A DNA stretch of 25,862 bases, from NCBI GenBank assembly GCA_010015655.1, contig ML976720.1, positions 94,505 through 120,366 of the forward strand. The letters run 5' to 3'. The position numbers and the translations under genes are program-made. Shown here in pieces: positions 1 to 8,322 of the stretch; position 1 is the stretch's first letter, and each line of letters begins with the position of its first letter. The notes beneath the pieces are model-generated. The model had not been told where the DNA came from, made no database searches, and was given only the letters and a program-made list of their open reading frames with translations. The DNA comes from Bimuria novae-zelandiae CBS 107.79. Its lineage: Eukaryota; Ascomycota; Dothideomycetes; Pleosporales; Didymosphaeriaceae.

Positions 1-174
1 CTTCGTCGTGGGTGGGTCGAACAAGGCGGCGATTTCTTTGTTGGTTGCCATGCTGTGCATCGACGCGCCGACTGCAAAAGCTCTCTCCACCGCCGTAAGA
101 TCGCGTTTCTGGGTCTTTTTTTCTCGGGGTTTTTGTACCTTGTACTTGTACGGCTTCCGGCGATTAATAGGCAT
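1..174 (-). pseudogene. N-terminus of a Tc1/mariner-like transposase, cut by window edge
   Basis: Reading the minus strand from an ATG at 174-172 gives 58 residues without a stop up to the left edge. They begin MPINRRKPYKYK, are very basic, and then show a helix-turn-helix-like stretch (LTAVERAFAVGASMHS, then NKEIAALFD) that resembles the first DNA-binding helices of fungal Tc1-like transposases. The visible part is open; the rest lies outside the window, so whether the gene is intact is unknown. It is GC-balanced, unlike the RIP-decayed pogo coding sequence it interrupts, which suggests a later insertion. The family assignment rests on this short N-terminus only. Confidence 0.5.
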
Positions 175-265
175 TTTTTTTGGTGTATATAGGCGTGTGC
201 GGCGTGGCTGGTATGGGTGGGAAAGTGGGAGTCAAGAATGTTGGTGTTCGCGTTGGAGCTCGGGT
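1..265 (-). mobile_element. Tc1-like element end inserted in pogo-like element P1 (partial)
   Basis: GC-balanced DNA up to about position 265 contains the minus-strand transposase start and its leader. To the right the sequence changes abruptly into the C-terminal coding part of another transposase on the plus strand. The border is estimated from that change; I could not define a terminal repeat or target duplication because the other end is outside the window. The long plus-strand reading frame at 8-475 is therefore a chimera of antisense Tc1 DNA and P1 coding DNA, not a gene. Confidence 0.45.
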
Positions 266-643
266 GCCAAGGAATACACAATAAAAACGAGCTCCTTCGT
301 AGTTAAGGCGGTTAAAAAGCTCGTGAAAGGCACTAAGCTAATAGCGTATTCTTTAGTATTAATAATAAAGCGTAACGCTAAGCTTCAAGCCGCTAATAAG
401 GCTACTACACGACGTAAATTATATAAGAGAAAGCAACTACAGCAGGAAGGGGTCCTTATAACTACTAATAGCTAGTAACTAGCTACCTTAAAGGACTTTG
501 CGGCGCGTAGTAATAGGAAAAAGGCAAAGAAGAGGGTGCGCGCTAATAGAGGCAAATTAACTTAACGGCGCTGTAGACGCTGCGGCGAGGCTGGGCATAA
601 TTCGCGCACGTGTAAAAAAGAAGTAGAAGTAGATTCTGAGTAG
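266..643 (+). pseudogene. C-terminus of pogo/Fot-like DDE transposase with zinc knuckle (element P1)
   Basis: One plus-strand frame runs from about 266 to a stop at 641-643. It contains the basic, Ala/Lys/Arg-rich tail typical of fungal pogo/Fot transposases (KLVKGTKLIAYSLVL, then LQAANKATTRRK). In-frame TAG and TAA at 473-478 and a TAA at 563-565 break it; these fit C-to-T or G-to-A RIP changes. At 572-613 the same frame encodes a CCHC zinc knuckle, C-x2-C-x4-H-x4-C, with all four ligands kept, and it ends about ten residues later. The catalytic DDE domain is missing because the Tc1-like element interrupts it. This tail differs from that of P2, P3, P5 and P6, so P1 is a separate subfamily. 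Confidence 0.7.
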
Positions 644-730
644 ATTGGCCTACTACAATTTCTTATTACTATTTGTGTGCGTTTTGTACTATTGTGTAGA
701 GTGTAGATTTTGATGGGGTCTTGGCATTTT

Positions 731-773
731 CGGCCACTCGCTATGCCCGGCCACTCGCTATGCATGTACGTTA
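731..773 (-). repeat. Terminal inverted repeat end of P1 with 17-bp iterated words
   Basis: Read inward on the minus strand from the TA at 773-772: a 13-nt end (TAACGTACATGCA, 773-761), then the word TAGCGAGTGGCCG (760-748), the spacer GGCA (747-744), and the same word again (743-731). The two words are identical and the period is 17 bp. The layout matches the ends of P2, P3, P5 and P6. The partner terminus is outside the window. Confidence 0.65.
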
Positions 774-781
774 TTAACTTT

Positions 782-1549
782 AAGGCTCTTAAGTAGATAA
801 ATATATAAAACTAGGCTTTAGAGCTACTAGACCTAAATACTAAGGGCAAGTTTTATACATAATAGCTTAAGTACTATAAGCTAAAATCTACTATTTATAC
901 TTAGTTTATAAAAAAACTTTTAGCACTTTAGAACTAGGTTTATATTATAGTTAATTTATAAAAGCTAAAGCTTATAATATTATAGTTAAGTAATTAGCAA
1001 ACGCTACAGGCGCTAATAAAAGAACTTAAGAATAATCTCTATCTAAGTAATAATAACTAGAAGGAGCAGGTACGACATATATACAGAGAGGTTATCCTAT
1101 GCCCACAAAGCAGCAGAACAACAGACATAACTAAATGGCTATCTGAATAGAACCAAGCACACGCTAACGCTGTGCTCCTAGATCTTCTAGAGATAAAGGG
1201 TATATTGCTAATAAAGGATTTCCTACGCTCAGCACTACGATACAACTATAAGTAGGTTTAGAGAGAGCTTAATAACCTATCGCGACTAGGCGCAGTAGCA
1301 ACTCTATCTCTAGAGGGATATGCTTGCTAGCTCGCGCAGCTCGGCCAAACAATAAAGCACGCAGGCATGTACGCTACGCTTAGAGGGCGCACTCCTAATA
1401 CGAACTATAAGTGCCTATATAGAGTAAATAGCTAGTATTAATAGAAGCCTACAGAATGCAACCGCCTATAGTATACGCTTTAGGAAGAAGTATCTTATAA
1501 GCTTTATAATAAATTTATAAGTAAGGAGATTAGTAAAATTAAAAGCTAA
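782..1549 (+). pseudogene. Probable Ty1/Copia Gag remnant, RIP-decayed
   Basis: A single plus-strand frame can be followed for about 255 codons with many TAG/TAA codons but no frameshift, which is the RIP pattern. Recognisable pieces include ALIKELKNNLYL, YREVILCPQS, DITKWLSE, DLLEIKGILLIKDFL and YATLRGRTPNTNYKCL. The order (helical region, a W-containing segment, an acidic DLLEIKG segment, a YATLRGRTP-like stretch, then a Cys-containing motif) resembles Gag of fungal Copia elements as I remember it. No reverse transcriptase or integrase was found downstream. It could be another repeat-encoded protein. Confidence 0.4.
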
Positions 1550-2330
1550 ATTTAAAAAAAATTAGTAGAAGGTATTATTAGCTAAGTTTAAGTAAAAGAG
1601 TTAGGTAGAAAACCTTCTAGAATGTTTAAAAAAATATTAAAGTATAGAGTATATTAAGCCTATAGCTACCTATTTTTTATTTATTTATATACGCAGGTAC
1701 TCGCGCGGGTTATATTATAAGTAGATATTTACCTTTAAACGTTTATTAAAGCTCTATAGTAGAAGTACGCTACTTTTTTTTTTTTTACTTTCTTTTAAAA
1801 CTCTATGTAAACTAGCTACTTAAACTAATTACCTAATAGGCTAAAGATCTAAGCTAGACGCTTTTTAAGCTCTATACGTAAGTTTACTATTATTTTTATA
1901 TTTTAAATTACTATTTAGCTTATTTTACTATACTTTATAAGTTAGGACATATATTATAAAAGCGTATCTTACTAGAACTTTCTACGCTAGCTAAAGTTAA
2001 TTTAAGTAGCTAAGTAGCTAAGCACGCAATTCTTTAAACCTCTAAATAGCTTAGCATCTTAGTAGAGCGTCCTCTCCTTAATAGACTTTGTTTATAAGTT
2101 CCCTAATCGAAGTTAACTGTGCGCGACAGCTATTATATAAGTTATATATAGTAGGTATTATAGGATTATTATAAATAATTATAAGTAAATAGTAGCCTTA
2201 GCAGGTGCAACTAGGCTTATAACTATAATATTAAATAAAAAGTATTAAGGCAATCGTTGTTTTAATTAAGAAGCTACTTTATAGAGCTATATAGTGTGGA
2301 TCACGTGCACAAGCCGCACGTACGCGGGTG
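1550..2330. repeat. AT-rich RIP-decayed repeat DNA without recognisable coding
   Basis: Very TA-rich sequence with poly-T and poly-A runs (for example near 1775) and no frame I could follow on either strand. It may be the rest of the Copia-like element upstream of it. The AT-rich tract ends near 2290-2330, where normal base composition resumes before the transporter gene. Confidence 0.4.
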
Positions 2331-2639
2331 GCCCAAGCTTTTATACTGAATCGTCACAGTTCTAATATCAATTGGAAGTCGGGGTCTTTCCCTAGGTTAA
2401 CATAAACAAAGATGTGAACCTGCCTCTGCGACTAACCTTATTCTGTCTATATAGAGAGACAATACGTCGAGTAAGGCTGTGAGCACCAAAGGTACAAAGG
2501 CTAGGCTAGGAGTATTAAAAAAAAGTAAGTGGAGTCTATCCTATTGCTACTCTAAAGGCAAGGTGCTATATAACACGTGCCGAGGCAAGTTCACAATGTT
2601 CCAATAAAGCTTAGCGCCACACTAGCGGCTATCTGGGAA
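2331..2639. other. 3' flank of the transporter gene
   Basis: Mixed-composition DNA between the RIP-decayed repeat and the stop codon of the minus-strand transporter. Short open frames here have no recognisable content. It presumably carries the 3' untranslated region of the transporter; I see no clear polyadenylation signal to define it. Confidence 0.4.
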
Positions 2640-4722
2640 CTAGTCCTCTTCCTGCGCCCTGTGCTTGTTCAATTCATCTATCACTTGCTTCCCCCCTGCC
2701 AATACCTCCAATGTCCTACTCTTTCCATCATGATCTCTCGTCTCCGGAACGAGGAAATGCGTCACAACCGCACCAGCCACCATAAATGCACTCATCACCT
2801 GTAGCACGTGACCGAAGTTCTGACGCTCCCAGTCATATCGTTCTTCCTGGTTGCTCGATTTAAAAGCATAAGCAAGAAAGACCTGAACGAGCCAGGAGCC
2901 GAGCTTGCCAGAAGCAGCAGAGATACCGTGAGCGGTACAACGATAGCGCGTCGGGAAGATCTCAGCCGGGATCTAGAAGTGTCAGTTCCATGTTCCGGAT
3001 GGATCCGACCTAGAACGGTGCAGGCAAAGGAAACTTACGATAAACGTAGTGACGTTAGGCCCAAGATTGAAAGCTACCTGCGAAAGAACGTAGAGGACTA
3101 TCAGCCCGGAGCGACTGCTGTCAAGAAGCTTGGTCCATGCACTTCCGGTGACGATGAAGAGGAGGAATAGGACTAAGAAGCCCCAAAACTGGATGACCTT
3201 TGGGCTTGCATATCGAATAACCTTGATCATCGCTGCGCCACCGATTACAGCACCGATTGAGACCATAATCAGAGTATGCAGACTATTGTCCCGAAGTGAG
3301 TCAAATACAGATGAAGCTGAGTTATCAGATTGGGGATTTTGCCAAATATGTCGTACGATCTCAGGGGACGAGAGTCCTAATCCGTAGAAGGCAAAATCAA
3401 GGAATAGCCACGAGAGGGATGTCCCTAGCAGGTACTGCCAGTTGCCTTGGGCAATAAAGAAGTCTTTGGCGTCGGCCCACGAAGCAAGTGGGGGAACTGT
3501 TGAATACGTCAGTGCACTATTTACAAGAATTCTGATCGTTGCATCTACTGACCGTAGCTGGGGTCGCCAGGTGGCAACTCGATGTGCTGATAGGATACTG
3601 GACGATGTTGTATAGAACTAGGGCGACGCTCAGACTCGCTGTCGTTGCCGATTACCTCATCAGGCGCGATCTCGGACGATGTTGAAACTCTTGACAGGCC
3701 TGGTGCATTGACCGTGGGACTGGTAGGCAATGTCTCCAATTCGCCTCCTTCTTCATCTGCTTCTGGACCGCCAAAAAAGTCTTTCGTATCTTCGAAAACA
3801 GTATGGACATTGCGCAAGATGTCGAGCTTGTAACGAGGGGACTCCGGGATGGTGAACCGGAATGCCAATGCAATCATAGCGGGGACCATGCCGATACCTA
3901 CAACAAGTCTCCATAATCGGTCGATAGCCTTGAAGCAACCCAGACCTTCGTCTCCTGTGGGACAAGCCGGGTATACGCTCGTAATCTGGGATTTGAATCC
4001 TTCGACGACGGCCAGAGAAAGTACATTGGCAAGGAGCTGGCCGATAGGTTGCGCGAAGAAGACCCAGCTCAACATCCTTGCACGATGCTTTCTGGGAGCA
4101 AACTCAGCTGTAATTACAGCAGAGAGAGGATAATCTGCTCCAATCCCAAGGCCCATAATTGTTCGCCATGCTATGAGCCAGCCACCGACAGCCATGCTGT
4201 TCTTCTCACCATTCGAGCTCATCATCATCAAAAAGGTCCCTGCTATGACGATGACGAGCTCAAGCCCGTACATTTTCCGTCGACCAAGTCGGTCAGCCGC
4301 AATGCCGAAGGCAATCTGGCCGATCATTGTGCCGGCCAAGGTCGAGCACATGAGAGCAGTTTTGACAGAAGATGGAAGTTGCGGCGTGCCATCGTTTTCC
4401 GTGTTGTGCGGCCAATACACATACCCGATCATAGGAGTAACAACATTGAGGCAGAAGAGCGCGAAGGAGTCTGTCAAAAAGCCGATGCCTGCTACGACGA
4501 CCACCCACGCCTGGAACGGTGCTGAGTCTATTGTCTGAAGCGCCCATCGGCGACGCTTGGTGGCCTGTATCAAAGTAAGTAACCGCGCGCGAAAGTTCCG
4601 ACACTATGAAAACGTAAGAAGGTAGGAATACGTACGGGGACACCCTCGTCGCCTCTTGTCAAATCTTCAACACCCAGATGGTGGCCTCTCATTGGTCGAC
4701 TGAGCCATTTGCGAAGCCCCAT
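2640..4722 (-). CDS. MFS inorganic phosphate:H+ symporter (PHO84-like), four exons
   Basis: Proposed exons on the minus strand: 4722-4636, 4564-3553, 3496-3039 and 2972-2640. The introns (71, 56 and 66 bp) all have GT-AG ends, and the total is 1890 nt, or 629 residues. The ATG at 4722 sits in a good context (AAAATGG). The protein matches the fungal phosphate:H+ symporter family: MFS motif DRLGRR at about 120-125, the signature GADYPLSA at about 171-178, Q201, a TM7 motif W396-x3-D400-x3-Y404, and N514 in GPNVTTFI followed by PAEIFPTRYR. In the structurally known fungal phosphate transporter the equivalent Tyr, Gln, Trp, Asp, Tyr and Asn line the phosphate site. A long acidic, Ser-rich loop separates the two six-helix halves. 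It should sit in the plasma membrane and take up phosphate with protons. The ends of exons 2-4 are inferred from frame and homology, not from transcripts. Confidence 0.85.
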
Positions 4723-4749
4723 TTTTGACTTCCGAGACGCAGGGCAAAC

Positions 4750-4755
4750 CACGTG
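4750..4755. promoter_or_regulatory. CACGTG E-box 28 bp upstream of transporter ATG
   Basis: A palindromic CACGTG lies just upstream of the transporter start codon. Fungal phosphate-starvation regulators of the Pho4/NUC-1 bHLH type bind CACGTG, so this is a candidate control site. It is very close to the ATG and may fall in the 5' untranslated region. Other bHLH factors use the same motif. Confidence 0.3.
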
Positions 4756-5328
4756 ACGAAAGTGAAGGCAGCACACGGTAAACAGTGAACGAGCGCTGAG
4801 ATGGGGACGGTGGGGAACGATGCCCCGCCTATAGAATGATGCGTGTGGTGTTACGCGGCTTCATCAGAGAAAGAGCATCCTTCATATGATACCGACGACT
4901 CACGCCTCAGCCACCACTCGCTGAATACGAGGAACTAGAGGATATGGTCCGAGGCGCATTTGAACAAACCGGTGAGCAATGTAGGATGGTGTGGCTTCTC
5001 GTATTGCTCTTAGTATGATGGCCGCCTTTCCGAGTGAAGACCTAAGCATCACGAGAAGGCGTATAGAAGCCTCATTTCCTCACTTGAAGTCGCAGTAGTG
5101 TCTCTTATTTTTGCGGAATGAGCTGGGTCGACTCATCTGGTAGCGCCTTGATAGTACAACCCGCAATGAAGGATTCCACGAAGAGCACGAGATGGTCTGC
5201 AGGTACGCGATAAACTGCGAGGCTGGACCGATCCGAGGAGTACGAGCCAATACAGAATCGAATGGATAGTTGCGTTGGAACTTGAAGTACTTGACGCTCG
5301 CGAGGCATCAATTGACGTTGGGGGTGCC

Positions 5329-5338
5329 CCCACGTGGG
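5329..5338. promoter_or_regulatory. Palindromic CCCACGTGGG, candidate Pho4/NUC-1 site
   Basis: A perfect 10-bp palindrome, CCCACGTGGG, lies about 610 bp upstream of the transporter ATG and about 355 bp upstream of the plus-strand gene. CACGTG followed by GG is the high-affinity form described for yeast Pho4. A G5/C5 inverted repeat (GGGGGTGCCCCC) overlaps its left side. Assignment to phosphate control is inference from the neighbouring transporter. Confidence 0.3.
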
Positions 5339-5693
5339 TGCTACGCTTCCTCTGATTCGCCACGAAACCATAAGCCAGCGCCACATTTATCAACACGAGG
5401 TGATATCCGCGTCTTGATGCCTTCTGGAACCCATGGTAGACTGCGGTCAATATGCCTTGCAGGCGGCCGCAGCAGGCAATATCGCTGCGCCTTGTCCGCC
5501 TGTCTGGATCTCCCACGCGGATGGTAGGGATGGGCGTGGCAGCACGGCCCCCGAGCCCGCAGCTACAACATCGCTCGATCAGCTCGGGAACCTTCCCATG
5601 CGACAGTCTCTCTGTTGTGCCAACTCTACCAGCGCATGAGAGCAGGCTACCCCTGGGCAGAACTGCGCTCGAGCGCGGCCCGCAGAGCCGGAA

Positions 5694-8054
5694 ATGTCGT
5701 TCGGCTTCAGTCTGTCTGATGTCGCGAAGCTTGTCCAGGTTTCCACGCGTGTGTATCTCGCGTTCAAAGGTGAGGTCGGACCGTTCGGAGTTACCGTGGG
5801 TGGTCTTTGACTGACAATGTACAGATGCAAACGACAACTCAGAGACACAGGTCTCCGGCCTCGTGCGCGAGTTTTCCACATTCCATCACTGTCTGCTGGA
5901 TCTCAGTGAGCTAATGAAGGAGTATGGCAAGCCGCTCCCATTCCCTTACTTGGATTTCCAGGAGACGCTCAAACGGTGCGAGGAGACCATTGAACCGTAC
6001 GCAAGCCATCTGGTGGATCGAAAGATGAGCATGAAGAAATTTGTTTACACCATCCGATACATTGGTAAAGAGAAGGAGATTGCGGGCCTAAGGACGGTGG
6101 TAATGGGCCATTGGCAATCGCTCCAGATGTGCATCTCGTTCTTGCAGTTGTGAGTCATTCCTGCTGTAGTTATATCTGACCCGCAACTGGGACATACCTG
6201 TTCAATTGAGCCCCAGATAACCTTATACGCTTGCAGCTTGTGAGAAGAACATATGTGCTGACGGCACATAGACGACTGCATCTAGAGTCGACTAAGCAGA
6301 CCCAGAGATTACTCGATCTCGCTCCTTTCCGCTCCGTCAGTTTCGGTGGCCATACTTATAGCACAAATGCTATCGGTAGCTCGTCGCGTATGGCACCCAA
6401 CGCATTGCCAGCGCCCTCAGAGGCGGACCAATTGTATAAGGACTGGCTGATTTTCGGCCGCTGGTTGAGACAAGAAGACGAGCGACTTGCGATCGAGAAC
6501 GGAAATCCGGCACGCCCTTCGTCTTGGGGAGCCACACCTGCAGCTACGCAGGAAGGAGACGAACAGACAGCCGCTGTACTGTACCATCTTCGCCGTGAAT
6601 TGGAGGATGCAATAATGATCGAAGAGAACCGTGCAAAGAGGATCGCAGTCGGAAAGAGTCTCGCTCCAAGTGATGCTGTTCGCGAGGAAATGAGGAACCT
6701 TCCCTCTGTTCCTCAAAGGACAGGCACGATACAAACACTCAACTCCGACTTTCCTGGTGGTTTTCCATGGGCAGGCGATTATGATGCAATGAGCGAGTCG
6801 ACACATACATTGCGGGCAGGTCTTACAACACCATCTCCTTTTGCATCTCCAAGTGGCAGTCCACAGTTTCCGCAGTCCAACTTTGAGACTGTGGACTGGG
6901 GTTCAATGTCGGGAAGCCCGAGTTCTCCGGGAGGGCGTACATCAATGTCTACGACACGCTCTAGCTTCAGCATGTCACCGGATGCTCGCTTGTCAGTGCC
7001 TAGTCCAGGTGTCAGCACAGCAGGTACTACACCCGACAATGCCGCGCAGCCTTTGCGGCGCAAATTATCAGCAGCGTCGCTGATGAGCATCGCATTGGGA
7101 CCAGGAGCGCTGCAATGGAACAAGCTGTGCCGCAAGGTCGTAGTCGAGCGTGTAGCTTCGCAAAGGTCCGAAAGCAGAGAGTGCGACTTGCATTGGCGGT
7201 ATCGCGAGGATGCTGGGATCTCGATTCGCTCCGTCTATCGCTCCGGCAACAGCAAAGAGGTCAAAGTCTGGATCACACAGCACTTCCACGCCACCGGGCC
7301 CAGTATTCCGTTGACCACATCGTTTTCAGATGGTGAAGTAGCGATCGACTTCCCGAGGAGCTCATTCGGGCGGCTCGAGAAGAAATGTATCGACATCAAG
7401 TACTTGATGGCTGATGCATCGTCAAGTTTGAAGTTGCAGACATTGCTATACACCAACAATGGCGAAGACGCAGCCGAGCTACTATACGACCGCCCAGTCG
7501 TGACCATCTCATCCAACCTCAACAAACCCGAATGTCGCGGCAAAAACCTGAGACTGTGGAAGAAGACTGAAGTACAAGCAGGGCTGAACGGGCTTGAGTC
7601 GATCGACGTACTGGTCCTGCTCTTTTACACTAGCGCACTCCAAGAGGAGAAGGCGCACTGGGTAGAGGAAAAACATTTCGCGTTCCAATGGCTCGAGGAA
7701 TCGGTGTACAAAAAGACCTCGGACAAGTTGCAGCTGATCTTCTCGAAAGAACCTGGCAAATGGACCCGCGATAAGGTGTTCCAACCGAGGAAGTCGTCTA
7801 GATCGTCTGAGGTTGCAGAAGGAGAAGGGGAGAGGCTAAGCGGTCTGAGCCGCTCTGATACGCGAAGATCCGTCGCATCGGCGGTAAGCGTGAACTCAGG
7901 GAGACCCTCGATTTTCAGCGGTGGGGATAGAAGAGGTGCGGGGGGGGATTTGAACCGCTTTGGCTATTCGGAGCTCGAGATAAAGTTTCAGAGCAAGAGC
8001 GATCGCGGCGCATTTTTGGACATCTGGAAGAAGTATGTGAGGGGACTTGTGTAA
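5694..8054 (+). CDS. Conserved fungal protein with STAND-type N-terminal helical domain, three exons
   Basis: Proposed exons: 5694-5769, 5825-6149 and 6272-8054, with introns of 55 and 122 bp and GT-AG ends; the frame closes exactly to 727 residues. The start MSFGFSLSDVAKLVQ resembles the helical N-terminal domain found on many fungal STAND/NACHT proteins and on stand-alone proteins. Residues about 26-145 continue as amphipathic helices (EFSTFHHCLLDLSELMKEYG and onward). Residues about 315-395 are Ser/Pro-rich and probably disordered. About 405-640 form a globular-looking part of unknown fold, followed by an acidic/Ser-rich tract and a final conserved-looking segment ending in WKKYVRGLV. No NTPase motif, repeat domain or membrane segment is present, so I assign no function. 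The 122-bp intron has an alternative upstream AG, but using it would bring in an early stop. Confidence 0.7.
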
Positions 8055-8322
8055 GCCAGTAATCCCGATTGTGTGTGGATGGGTAGCGATGAGAGGCATT
8101 GGAATGTAGGAGGAAGTCTTTGGCGCCGGCGGTGGTGTTGAGCCCCGCTCAGCGCCAGCGAGGTAAGAACGACCGTCCGTGGCATGATGTGATGCATCAA
8201 GTTGAGCAGGATCCACGCGCAACAACCTGTTCAAAACGCATAGATTCCTAATAAGCTTTCGCATTAAACAGTCAATGAAGGCAAATGTCATTGGAAATGT
8301 GTATACTCAAGTGGTTTCCCTC
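8055..8322. other. Convergent 3' intergenic region
   Basis: A 268-bp gap between two converging stop codons, which should hold both 3' untranslated regions. Open frames crossing it are antisense tails of the neighbours. No terminator-like element can be defined by eye. Confidence 0.5.

Larger units (their letters stand above)
4723..5693. promoter_or_regulatory. Divergent intergenic region between transporter and STAND-like gene
   Basis: About 970 bp separate the two divergent start codons, so it should hold both promoters. A minus-strand open frame (5105-5386) and a longer one overlapping it (5133-5879) show no recognisable domain; part of the longer one is antisense to exons 1-2 of the plus-strand gene. 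I do not call a gene here. Two CACGTG motifs lie in or next to this region and are listed separately. Confidence 0.5.

Noticed and set aside
8..475. 155-residue plus-strand open frame at the left edge
   Set aside because: Its first part is antisense to a Tc1-like transposase start and its second part is the C-terminus of another transposase, so it is not a gene as it stands.
730..763. Short tandem repeat considered as a CRISPR-like or minisatellite array
   Set aside because: Only two units, located at a transposon terminus, with the same 17-bp layout as other element ends.
4049..4525. Long plus-strand frames opposite the transporter
   Set aside because: They mirror conserved transmembrane coding sequence on the minus strand; the transporter motifs explain this DNA fully.
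5133..5879. 248-residue minus-strand open frame between the divergent genes
   Set aside because: It overlaps exons 1-2 of the plus-strand gene in antisense, is Arg/Ser/Cys-rich without domain features, and has no recognisable relatives in content.
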